Positions 1 through 15,048 of a stretch of 64,000 bases of DNA are shown one piece after another. Numbering within the stretch: the first letter of the stretch is position 1; the number at the start of each line of letters is the position of its first letter. A model generated the notes under the pieces. That model was not told the DNA's origin and did no database searches. It saw only the letters and a program-made list of their open reading frames with translations. The stretch is from Lamellibrachia columna. Its lineage: Eukaryota > Annelida > Polychaeta > Sabellida > Siboglinidae. The stretch lies in assembly GCA_963662155.1 (NCBI GenBank), contig OY759263.1:14419260-14483259 (forward strand), given 5' to 3'. The position numbers and the translations under genes are program-made.

Positions 1-626
1 TGTTTTTTCTGACAAATGAAATATATTCAGTATTGAAATACTGGTTTCTGATTCGGCATAATGTCACACTTTATTAGTTCATGTTTGATGACCACTTTAA
101 CACAAAATTGACAGGACTGCAAACTGTTGTGTAATCACTGTAGTGAATGACCATATGTTATTACAGTTACGTCACACCTCGGTAGATGGAGAAAAACATG
201 TTTTATGATTGGGCTGATCAATACTTATTAATTTGAATTAACATTTTGCTTTGCATATTGACCAAATATATGCAACAGTACAGTAAGTCTGACACAAAAA
301 GTACTAGAACAGTACCAGCCATTTACATTTTCTTTCATGATAAGCCAGTACTAAAATTATTACACTATCATATCCATATTTGTAATTGTGACACTAAGAA
401 ACTGCTGTAGTTCTTTGGAAAATTATTTTGGCCAAACACTTGTGTAATTTGCATGTCAGGTTTTCTTTTGTGTCTAGCAAATGCGCTGAAATGTATTTTC
501 ACATTTAAGAATGATTGCAGAAAACATACCTATGCGATCTGTGATTCATAGATGCGTAGCAGTGCCTGCCTTCTTGTAAACCTTGTAATGTCACTGCTTG
601 TCATCCGTATCATAGCCATCACTCAG

Positions 627-4710
<4,084 letters not shown>

Positions 4711-7029
4711 TGTCTCCATGAAGACATCTCCCTGCCTGTTGTCTCTGCATGATGTCTTCATGAAGATGTCTCGCTGCAGTACTTCATGCCTGTGGTCTCT
4801 GTGTGATGTCTTCACGAAGATGTCTCCCTGTGGTATTTCATGCCTGTGGTCTATGTATGATGTCTCCACGAAGACATCTACCTGTAGTACTTCATGCCTG
4901 TGGTCTATGTATGATGTCTCCACGAAGACATCTACATGTAGTACTTCATGCCTGTGGTCTATGTGTGATGTCTCCACGAAGACGTCTCCCTGCAGTACTT
5001 CATGCCTGTGGTCTATGTGTGATGTCTCCATGAAGACGTCTCCCTGCCGTACTTTATGCCTGTGGTCTATGTGTGATGTCTTCACGAAGACATCTACATG
5101 TAGTACTTCATGCCTGTGGTCTATGTGTGATGTCTTCAAGAAGACGTCTCCCTGCCGTACTTTATGCCTGTGGTCTATGTGTGGTGTCTTCACGAAGACA
5201 TCTACCTGTAGTACTTCATGCCTGTGGTGTATGTGTGATGTCTCCACGAAGATATCTACATGTAGTACTTCATGCCTGTGGTCTATGTGTGATGTCTCCA
5301 CAAAGACGTCTCCCTGCAGGACTTCATGCCTGTGGTCTCTGTGTGATGTCTTCACGAAGATGTTTCCCTGCCGTACTTTATGCCTGTGGTCTATGTGTGA
5401 TGTCTTCACGAAGACATCTACCTGTAGTACTTCATGCCTGTGGTGTATGTGTGATGTCTCCACGAAGATATCTACATGTAGTACTTCATGCCTGTGGTCT
5501 ATGTGTGATGTCTCCACAAAGACGTCTCCCTGCAGTACTTCATGCCTGTGGTCTCTGTGTGATGTCTTCACGAAGATGTTTCCCTGTAGTACTTCATGCC
5601 TGTGGTCTATGTGTGATGTCTCCACAAAGACGTCTCCCTTCAGTACTTCATGCCTGTGGTCTCTGTGTGATGTCTTCATGAAGATGTCTCCCTGTAGTAC
5701 TTCATGCCTGTGGTCTGTGTGTGATGTCTCCACAAAGACGTCTCCCTGCAGTACTTCATGCCTGTGGTCTATGTGTGATGTCTCCACAAAGACGTCTCCC
5801 TGCAGTACTTCATGCCTGTGGTCTCTGTGTGATGTCTTCACAAAGACGTCTCCCTGCAGTACTTCATGCCTGTGGTCTATGTGTGATGTCTCCACAAAGA
5901 CGTCTCCCTGCAGTACTTCATGCCTGTGGTCTATGTGTGATGTCTCCAGAAAGACGTCTCCCTGCAGTACTTCATGCCTGTGGTCTCTGTGTGATGTCTC
6001 CACAAAGATGTCTCCCTGTGGTACTTCATGCCTGTGGTCTCTGTGTGATGTCTTCATAAAGATGTCTCCCTGTGGTACTTCATACCTGTGGTCTCTGTGT
6101 GATGTCTTCACAAAGATGTCTCCCTGTAGTACTTCATGCCTGTGGTCTCTGTGTGATGTCTCCACAAAGATGTCTCCCTGTGGTACTTCATGCCTGTGGT
6201 CTCTGTGTGATGTCTCCACAAAGACGTCTCCCTGTAGTACTTCATGCCTGTGGTCTCTGTGTGATGTCTTCACAAAGATGTCTCCCTGTAGTACTTCATG
6301 CCTGTGGTCTCTGTGTGATGTCTCCACAAAGATGTCTCCCTGTAGTACTTCATGCCTGTGGTCTCTGTGTGATGTCTCCACAAAGATGTCTCCCTGTGGT
6401 ACTTCATGCCTGTGGTCTCTGTGTGATGTCTCCACAAAGATGTCTCCCTGTGGTACTTCATGCCTGTGGTCTCTGTGTGATGTCTTCACAAAGATGTCTC
6501 CCTGTAGTACTTCATGCCTGTGGTCTCTGTGTGATGTCTCCACAAAGATGTCTCCCTGTAGTACTTCATGCCTGTGGTCTCTGTGTGATGTCTCCACAAA
6601 GATGTCTCCCTGTAGTACTTCATGCCTGTGGTCTCTGTGTGATGTCTCCACAAAGATGTCTCCCTATGGTACTTCATGCCTGTGGTCTCTGTGTGATGTC
6701 TTCACAAAGATGTCTCCCTGTGGTACTTCATGCCTGTGGTCTCTGTGTGATGTCTCCACAAAGATGTCTCCCTGTGGTACTTCATGCCTGTGGTCTCTGT
6801 GTGATGTCTTCACGCAGTAGTCTCTTCAATAAGTCATTGCTCCACATGTGCACGGCAGGAGTCCAGCAATAAGGAAAGGCTTTGTATATAACTAGAAGGT
6901 TCATGGCATGGTTATATGACTGGTGATTGGTCATGTTAAGGCTATGTATTACTGTGTGCACGGTGCTTATGTTATGTTGAGATCGTGGTTGTTGCATTTT
7001 CTTGAACAACACTGTCATGGCATTGATTG

Positions 7030-7236
7030 TTAGTTCAATAAAACCAACACGCGCACGCACTTACACATTAGTTCAATAAAACCAACACGCGCACCCACAT
7101 ACACATTAGTCCAATAAAACCAACATGCGCACGCACATACACATTAGTTCAATAAAACCAACACGCGCACGCACATACACATTAGTTCAATAAAACCAAC
7201 ACGCGCACGCACATACACGCGCACGCACATACACAT
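7030..7236 (+). terminator. 38-bp tandem repeat carrying AATAAA, candidate HUS1 poly(A) region
   Basis: Units starting TTAGTTCAATAAAACCAAC begin at about 7030, 7068, 7106, 7144 and 7182, each followed by GCGCACGCACATACACA-type sequence. Each unit carries a canonical AATAAA. They lie 2.3 kb after the HUS1 stop on the coding strand and just past the 54-bp array, so they are the best candidates for HUS1 3'-end formation. Weaker AATAAG motifs occur near 6829 and 6869. Confidence 0.6.
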
Positions 7237-7239
7237 TAT

Positions 7240-8380
7240 TCTCTTATTTCTCTTCCTTCGAATTCAGGGAAATAACTCTTGACTTGACGTGGACTTTATT
7301 AACTTGACTTGCAAGTTTTAGATTTGTCAACAAGTCTGGTAAATGCTTATATTACTGGTTGGCAACACACATGAACGTATGAAAGAAGGCACGGCATCGC
7401 GTGTATAAATTTACTGGTTGTTTGGGACGACTGATGATTGGTGTTATGACGTGTACATTTTTAATGTGAATACAATTTTTGTGTCGTACATATTTTTGGT
7501 AGGCCGGGTTATATAATGTAACTGGCATTATTAATACAAAATGACAATGTAATGGTTGTTGACTAAATCCACTGGGTCCTAAAAGTGGCTAGTCGACGTC
7601 ACGTCTTCCGACAAAGATGGCCTCGCTACCACGTGACCGACTTCACACCAAATGAAAATCCAAAACGAAAAGTAATACGAAAACTGCAAACATTTATTCA
7701 CAACATCATTATCAACATACGAACTACCAAAATAACTGGAAATCTGTCTTTATTTCACACATTAATCAATCATTCACGTGACCTTAGCACGACTTTGTTT
7801 TTACTCAAGCGAACGTTTCTGTACCGAGACATCCCACGACATCTTCAATAGAACCTTAACTACATCTCGCGCATCACCGACATACAGTTGAGTGGAACTA
7901 TCAAGTGAACGAGACAAACATCCACAGATCAAACTTCTTGGACACGTCATATCCGCAGTTACAACAATATAATGACAATTTTACGTCGAAACGGGGCGAC
8001 ACCCAACAGATGCACTCCGTACGCAATGATGACAACGATATATTTATTTAAAACTAGTTTACCTCTATATCTGTTATACATTCATTTCAAGTAACTTTTT
8101 AAACAACAACACATTAAAACATTAGCGACCTTTTATTTTATTAAGTTTAGACCACCGTTTACGCCTCCAGCGTGCACAACTTTCGATCGCGTGAACAGAC
8201 TTACCCTGATGCTAAATCAAAGTTAGCACATTTTGTATGGCCTATAGCAGTCAATTACGTCATGTATTAAAATACAAAACCTACATTTTGATTAATCGCA
8301 GTTTAAAGTCATAAAACGACAGGACGACAGTCTGTCGCCAAACACCCAACTCTTCCAAACTTCCAGCGGGAAAGGAAATC
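7240..8380. other. Convergent intergenic region between HUS1 and dsRBD gene C
   Basis: AT-rich DNA without a recognised gene. On the minus strand, AATAAA complements (TTTATT) at about 7694 and 8132 could serve the dsRBD gene whose stop is at 8927; the one near 8132 is closer. Confidence 0.4.
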
Positions 8381-8384
8381 GTAT

Positions 8385-8530
8385 GAGAAACTGAGGTGGA
8401 TTGATGAGGAAACTCCCTTCCAGCGTCACTGGGCAGTCACTCACGTGGAACCCACAAGGAAAGCGAAAAAAGAACGGCCAAGAAACATTTGGCGGCACAA
8501 AACAGGATCAAGTGGAGAAGTTGATAGCCT
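8385..8530 (+). pseudogene. Degenerate LINE reverse-transcriptase C-terminal fragment
   Basis: Translation gives LRWIDEE, then in another frame TWNPQGKRK and in a third KERPRNIWRHK. Together these resemble the Leu-Arg-Trp-Ile...Trp-x-Pro-Gln-Gly-Lys-Arg-x-Arg-Gly-Arg-Pro...Thr-Trp-Arg-Arg tail of many non-LTR retrotransposon ORF2 proteins. The match needs at least one frameshift and no other domain is present, so this is a relic. Resemblance is by eye only. Confidence 0.45.
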
Positions 8531-8926
8531 ATGTTCAAACTCAAAGTGGGCAAACAGGCATAAGTAACTCACCCCTTGAAATGGCCATTGTACGACTAGG
8601 AACATTCAACAAGGACAACAACCATTTCAGAAACGCTGAAGGTGGAAAGGAAACTACATAACTGCGGATCACTTGTATTATCGCACACAACTGACTTGAA
8701 GGTAGGCGGACGGTCACGAGAACGTGACGTGCGCTAATTCGACGCCAGCGTACACGTGTTAAGGTGTGAACTGTGACCTATGTTGATCGCAGACGTTAAC
8801 TAAAAGACAGCAGGTGGCCAAGCTGCAAGAATCCGCCCTACAGCAGCAGTGAAATCATTTCTTACAAGTCGGCGCATGGTGTAACGATGTGAAATAACCA
8901 CTGCGCATCACTAATGTCTATCCTCG

Positions 8927-10143
8927 TTACCATTGAGTGCCAGCCCCGTACGCCCCGGCACTTGCCTCGTACGAACCTTGCCCGTATCCACTTTGGTACG
9001 TCCCAGTCCCATAACTGCCGTCTCCTGTCTGCCCGTAGTCGTAGGTGCTGCTTCCCGTTTGAGCTGACCCATCGCCGTAGCCGGATACTTCCTGGCCCGT
9101 GTACGAACCCGTGTACAAACCCCTTCCCGCGCCGAAATTCTCACCCGACTGTCCCCGGCCACGTGACTTGCTCACGCCGGAGTTGGCGCCGTAGTTCAGG
9201 TTGTACCCGAAATTAGCGCTTCCGGTGTTGGCATTCTGCGTGCTCCCGTTGCCCTGGTAACCGTTGTCATAGCCACCGCCGTATCCGTCGCCGCTGTCCT
9301 TGCCGGCGCTCGACCAGCTGCCGCCCTTGTAGTTGACGACACCGCCCTTCACCCAGCGCCCGGCGCTGGCGACGGCCGCTCCACGGAGACTACCGCCGCC
9401 TCGCCCGCCTCGGCCACCCCGACCACCGCGACCACGGCCGCGCGCCATGCCCAGGCCGGCGCCGCCGAACGACGACGTCGGCGACGGCTTCCGGGCTTCG
9501 GCGGCCGCCAGCATGCGTTTGACGTCCTCGTCGGCGGACGTCCAGTCGCCGAGGCCACGCAGTGCTGCCTCCGCCGTCGACAGCTTCGCCTGCTTTTTCG
9601 TGGGGCCCTGGCCGCTGTACGACACGCCCTCCACCACGACGGTCATCGTCACCCAGCCGCCGGAGTCGCTGCCACCTACGACGGTGAAGGGCAGCGAGCG
9701 GAACTTGTCGTTCAGCCGCATGATGGAGTTCTTGGGTAGCGCCGGCTGCTTGCCCGACCGCGCAGCAGGCGGCAGCATCGGCGGCGACAACTCCTGCGGC
9801 TGCTGCTGTTTCTTCGCTGAGCGGTCTGGGGCGTTGAAGCGCTTTTGCGCCCTCCCGGCAAGTGCCTCTCGCTCTCGCAGGTTCAGCTCGCCGGACATCG
9901 TCAGTGCGGTGACAGCGGCCGCTGCTGCCGCCTGCTTGGCCGCCTTCTTCGAGCCGCCGTTGCCGCTGAAGGCGCGGCCCGCCACTCGCACGGCGCAGTC
10001 GAACGTCACGTTCGGGGCCTGACCAACAGGGGTGCCCACGGTGAACTCGATCTGGTCTCGGTAGAGTTCGTGCAACAACATAACGGGCGTCTTGTTCTTC
10101 GGGTCATCCGGAACGCTGGCGGTCGGCGTCGTCGGTGGCTCAT
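8927..10143 (-). CDS. Two-dsRBD protein with RGG and Gly/Tyr/Gln-rich tail (module C), terminal exon
   Basis: An exon starts at 10143 after acceptor TTTGTCGTTGTAG (phase 1) and runs to TAA at 8927-8929. dsRBD1 begins TPVMLLHELYRDQIEF and ends with the GGSKKAAK helix. dsRBD2 begins LPKNSIMRLNDKFRSLPF, has GQGPTKKQAK and is followed by LRGLGDWTSADEDVK. The tail starts ARGRGRGGRGGRGGRGGG and continues for about 150 residues of Gly, Tyr, Ser, Gln and Asn, a disordered RNA-binding, condensate-prone type. The architecture recalls ILF3/NF90 C-termini, but no DZF domain is visible. A start exon upstream is inferred; reading back without splicing reaches an ATG at 10183, but that stretch looks like an intron end. 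The coding GC is far above background. Likely nuclear or RNP-associated dsRNA binding. Confidence 0.85.
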
Positions 10144-11097
10144 CTACAACGACAAACGTCACGAATGAAACAGGGACGACCATAGACACGTCTATCCTAG
10201 TTTATCCATGAACCACCCGGCGCACACAAAGTTCCCGCGTTACTGCTACGTCACCGAGTATGTAACCGGGATAAGAACACGTGCTCTTTACGTATTATAC
10301 AGAGTTGTCCATTTGCAGCGAGTGTTCGTTTTAAATTAGATAAACTATATAATACCATTGTAACGCCCGACAAGCAAGGCACGGAGAATATCTCACGAGC
10401 GTCCGCGGAGGAAACATGTTGTCTAATATGGAAGAGGACCGAGATAAACAGCACTGGACGGATAATATCGAAGAATGAGTACACTCGGAGAGATGCTTCC
10501 TTCTACCCTTGTGTTTCCGTCGTGGTAAGTAGAACTACGACTGACAGAGACCCCCCTGCCAGCAAGCCTAGATCCGCCCCTGACCCAGATATGTGTCTTT
10601 TTTCATTGCGAACATTTGTGCACAAACGTGTGATTATAGCATTCTGGAATCTCTCGCTGTCGCGCACAAAAACAGGTACAGGGACAGGTACAAATCATAT
10701 AGGCTCCGGCGAGAGGAAATGCCGACGAAAAGTCATTAAAAGCTGAAGAACGAAGTGCGATTAAGAAGAGCTGCACGTCGCGGTGCTCCTTGTGACGAAG
10801 ACAGGGTCCGTCGCACAGAGGCGAGAGACGAAAACACCCGCGTCGCACTGGTAAATATGCAACTAATACAAGGGCAAATGTGTAATGTGTAGTGGTAGGT
10901 AGCCGACCTCCACGAGGAGATGGCACCACGCGGTGATGATGATGAAATGTGTAACGCAGTAAATAGGGCCAGACTTCCGCCGACGTTGCGTTCTATACAC
11001 TATTCCGTCCAACCCATTGCTTTCAGATGCACTGGGGTCGGAGTATGATTTCTATAGAGCGATGTATGTGGCTGCTGCGAGCAACATTTCTAAAACA

Positions 11098-11173
<76 letters not shown>

Positions 11174-11218
11174 GGTGCACACAATGACCACTGGATACAG
11201 GTTACATATTAAGCTATA
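10144..11218. other. Region upstream of module C, downstream of module B
   Basis: No coding exon could be assigned. It must hold either an intron and 5' exon of module C, or its promoter, or intronic DNA if the modules share upstream exons. It contains the ACGC tetranucleotide run at 11095-11175. Confidence 0.35.
11095..11175. repeat. (ACGC)n microsatellite
   Basis: About 19 perfect ACGC units. The same tetranucleotide recurs on the other strand at 3465-3515 and 19890-19980. Confidence 0.97.
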
Positions 11219-11982
11219 CTACACCGTAGTCATCAAGTGACAAATACCACTACTACTACAGCCGCTGCTGCTCGGGAGACCCAGTACTGACGAGTCGCTG
11301 TCAGGCTTGCTCGTTGTAATCGTTTCCACTTGCGTCTCGACCTTCTTCGCCCGGTCGTCCTCCGCCGTCCACAGACCCAGTCCACGCAGCGCCTGCTCGG
11401 CTGCCTCTTGCTTCGCCAGCCGTTTCGTCGACCCGGTGCCGATGTACTCTTTTCCACAAACCGTCACTTTCACAGAGGCGCGCGCGTCGCGTTCGCCGTA
11501 CACGACGTCATATTGCAGCGCGCAGTATTTGTCGTTCAGTTTCATGACGGCGTTTTTCGGTCGCGACTGGTTCGTTCGGACATGACGTCCGAGATTCGGC
11601 GAGATGATGGGTGCGCCGGCGAACGACTGCGCACGCTGCTTGCGCTTTGTCGACTTCAGCGCCTCCTGTTGGTGTTCCAACTGCGCCAGCACCCCGGACG
11701 CGCGCAATGCCGCCACTGCCACCGAGGCCGCCTTCAGTTTCGCCACCTTCTTTGTCGCACCTGTATCGTCAAACACACCGTCGCCGACTTTGACAATGCA
11801 CCGGTACACGACTTCTCCCGACGACGATGCGTCGTCCGGCGGGAACTCGTATTTCACGCCGCACGGCAGTTCATTCAAACGCATAATGGCGTTCTTCTCC
11901 ATGTTGCGGGGCCCGCCCACGTGGTACCTGCCTGGCCGCAGTGTGTCGTCACTAACCAGCGAAAGCGCAGATGTGTCGTCAT
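11219..11982 (-). CDS. Two-dsRBD protein (module B), terminal exon
   Basis: The exon starts at 11982 after acceptor GTTGCTATTTCAG (phase 1) and ends with a stop at 11219. dsRBD1 begins EKNAIMRLNELPCGVKYEF and carries TGATKKVAK. dsRBD2 begins RPKNAVMKLNDKYCALQYD, carries TGSTKRLAK and is followed by LRGLGLWTAEDDRAKK. The tail is short and Ser-rich, ending ICHLMTTV. The first in-frame Met inside the exon is at 11902, directly before dsRBD1, so translation could start there; an upstream start exon is more likely given the shared phase-1 acceptor. No catalytic domain is present. Possible roles are a dsRNA sequestering or accessory factor, but this is inference. Confidence 0.82.
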
Positions 11983-12143
11983 CTGAAATAGCAACGTTCA
12001 CACGCCGAAGTTGCACGCCGAATCGGTAACCATTGTTATTCCGCTACACTAACATAACATAACACTATCATATCTTGAACAACGAAATTCAACAAGCAGA
12101 GTCAACCTGATAACCCCCACGCATTACTAATTATTTTGATTAA

Positions 12144-12436
12144 GGCCCGTTCACACGAGCGATCGATTAGTTGCCCAATTAATTGACCTATTTATGGCCG
12201 CCTATGCCCAACTGAGTTGTCACGACGGTTCACGACGGGTCACGACGGGTACAGCTGCACTCAGTTGCGGCGGTCGCTAATTGGCCATTGCCTTCATACA
12301 GTCTCCCGAGAGACGCCCGAATTGGACCCAATAGCAATTCCAACAACTCAATTGTAGTCAGAAATTGGACTCGCTAATCGGTCTCGCAATTAGTTGTCCC
12401 GACCAGTTGGACAACTAATCGCTCGTGTGAACGACC
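12144..12436. mobile_element. 293-bp non-autonomous inverted-repeat element
   Basis: The left end GGCCCGTTCACACGAGCGAT is mirrored at the right end (reverse complement GGTCGTTCACACGAGCGAT); the repeat continues into TTAGTTG on both sides. The interior has short direct repeats (CACGACGGTTCACGACGGGT) and no coding potential. This is the typical form of a MITE; the superfamily is not clear because no clean target-site duplication was found. Confidence 0.75.
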
Positions 12437-14103
12437 ATTTTCTTTGATGCATAGTAGTGAATTGCCGTAATGCAGTTTGACACCCTGTTGTTACATGTGT
12501 GCGAAACCATATATGCACAACTCGTAATCCGACTGCAAACGTGTGCAAAGAATAAAAACACAAAGGACGCGCTCGGAGGGGTGTGGACATTTTACCATGG
12601 GCTGTACGGAAAGGACAAGCGGACGCCCGGTCTGGTTATATACTCGACTGGTGGTTGGTGGTCTACGAGCTATATTAATGCAGGAACAGGAAACAAACAC
12701 ACAGAACTTCACAAACCACAATCTGGCATCACAGCACATATATCAGCAGCAATAGAAGTAGCATCCTCTGCACTTCCGGTGAGCTCATCATAACCCACGC
12801 ACGCAGCACAAAACCCCGTCTTACACGGCACAGAAAACACAGTATTATGTTCATGTTCCGGTTCAACGTAAACATGGAAAGAAGGAGGCGGAAGAAGGAG
12901 GGGAAGACCAGTACCATAGACGTCAACAATGCCGCTTTCGGGCGGGAAATTGCGCTTTTTCCCTTGGTCCCGCTTTCCCGATTTTTTTGACGAAATGTCA
13001 CGCTTTTTAATAAAAATAATTGCTGCACACGAGTCCATTCTAGGCACATGTAAATGTTTTGGTCTCAAGTGGCTTCAACTTTCTCGCGCGTGGGTTCGCT
13101 GCCACCGAGAACGGCACATCAAAATGGCGACCCGTAAAATAAAACGTTACAAACAACGAAGACGCTGAAAACAAAAAATATATAGCGAAAGTGGATATTT
13201 CCTGCTTTTCGTAACTACTTTGCCGCTTTTCCATGGAGCAAATATTGACACCTGCAATACGTATGAATAATTGTATGAAGCTGTAAATGTGTAGTCAATT
13301 AAAAAGATCGTTTGCTTAAAAGACAAAAACACGTTTATTTCACATCCAGTGTTCACAGTTACAAATACACGTATCGGTCATGAAGACCCACTGTCTGTCG
13401 TTAGTGATAGCTTTCGTCGGAAAATCAATAATTTCTAGATTTCGCGAAATTTTACCAACATCGATTACTGGTCGCTGATTAGTTAACAATCATCGACACT
13501 GACATCTTACTTTTGTCTGGTTCTCTTCCAAATCTGAATTATATTACTATGGTTTCTCAAAGAAAGTGCTCTCTTTCAGTACAATGTTAGGTCAAAGGGC
13601 CTCGGTTAAAATTTAAATGATTACAAGCAAGTGGTCAAACGCATACAATGTCATCTGGTGGCAATCATTTAATTTCCATTTTACTTCCGGTTAGCAAATT
13701 CAGGAATAAACTAGGACTGGGTGGCCGATTCTGCTACTATGGTTGATACTCACATACGGTGCAAGACTGATTGAGTGTACGCACGCATCAAGAACGTTTA
13801 AAGGACATTTAAAAAAAATTAACCACGATATCTAAGCAACGACTGTTTCAGGTGACGTCACAAACTGTCATTTTTCCGTGCGAGGTAAGCAACGTCTTTT
13901 TATCAACAGCCTGCCAACAAACAATGCCGAGTTGTTTCGGCGTATGGAACACATGAATACATTACTTATATTTCTAAAATGTCCTTAGAATAATCCACAT
14001 CGATATATCTATGCTAATATAGGCCTATAATAAAGCATCCAGCGCCAAAGCATATTGACTAACAGAGCTGTAGCAACGAATGTCTAACACGAACGGTCGG
14101 ATC

Positions 14104-14330
14104 ATGACGAAATTAACCAGTGGTGATATTGCTATCAACCCTGGTGGACCTATCCCTTCAAACGTGGATTTGTCCAACTTGCCGTATCAACCAGGGGCAG
14201 GGTGGCTCTTATGTTAGCGGCATACATCATGCCTTAATAAGAGTCTCCCTGACCATACATTCATTTGTATACATTTGCTGTATTTCATATGATCGTGTGG
14301 TAAAATAAATGATTCTGATTCGGAAACCAA
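14104..14330 (+). mobile_element. Possible deleted non-LTR retrotransposon relic
   Basis: Translation from 14104 reads MTKLTSGDIAINPGGPIPSN, which resembles the Gly-Asp-Ile/Val-x-x-Asn-Pro-Gly-Pro motif often seen near the start of CR1/L2-type ORF2 proteins, with one extra Gly. The segment ends in AATAAATGATTCTGATTC, a tail type common for such LINEs. Both ends within 230 bp imply a large internal deletion. Confidence 0.35.
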
Positions 14331-14445
14331 TCAGATGCGTCACTACAAAAACATTTGGGTCGGCAAATGTTGCTCGTTTCGACGTTTCAAATGACAAATG
14401 CATGGACATCTGTCGTTATTAAGTTTTCGTATCCATGATACTTTG

Positions 14446-14447
<2 letters not shown>

Positions 14448-14535
<88 letters not shown>
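14448..14535. repeat. (AT)n microsatellite
   Basis: A continuous AT dinucleotide run of roughly 85 bp. Confidence 0.97.
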
Positions 14536-14537
<2 letters not shown>

Positions 14538-15048
14538 TATTTTAGGGTAAAACTGTTTGTCGTATTCCATTTCGTCAGCAGCTACGTTGATTGGTACTGA
14601 TTTAAAATACAAATAGAGTCCGGGGTATCCACCAGGTGTTGATATAACTCTACTGAATCAACTGGTAACAGGGGATACAAGTGATTCCCGTTTCGAGGCG
14701 ATACTTGATACTTGAGATTATGAACTTCCGGCCACCAAGTTGTGCACACCATAACACGTTAAATGTGCCTACGTGTCGCTGTGGGCCGGAAGTGGGCATT
14801 TATGAGCAAATATGCGTGAAGCCAACATGTCTGACGAGACTTGTGTCCACTATACCAGGATGGGAGACCATGCTAGACTGTGATAAATTGAAACGTTAAT
14901 CCAGTCGTGCGACGTCTGGCTACTAACGACGAGACACGTCACCTGGCGAATAACAGTGACTCCACGAAGCATAAAACTAGTCCGTAAAACCTGTCTCGCT
15001 GCCACACCGTCAACAGTTGGCTACTGTCGGACTTACAACTGGCCGACA

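Larger units (their letters stand above)
11983..15048. other. Region between modules B and A
   Basis: No exon was recognised. It contains an inverted-repeat element (12144-12436), a LINE-like relic (14104-14330) and an AT run (14448-14535). A TTTATT at about 14536 (AATAAA on the minus strand) is a possible poly(A) signal for module A. The rest is AT-rich and featureless by eye. Confidence 0.35.

Noticed and set aside
10144..10183. ATG at 10183 as the start of module C
   Set aside because: The stretch before 10143 is a pyrimidine-rich acceptor ending in TTGTAG, and modules A, B and the ADAR2 exon use the same phase-1 acceptor; an upstream exon is more likely, although not proven.
14850..14885. 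CCAGGATGGGAGACC resembling the 5S rRNA internal promoter
   Set aside because: Only a short match; the rest of a 5S gene or a 5S-derived SINE is not recognisable around it.
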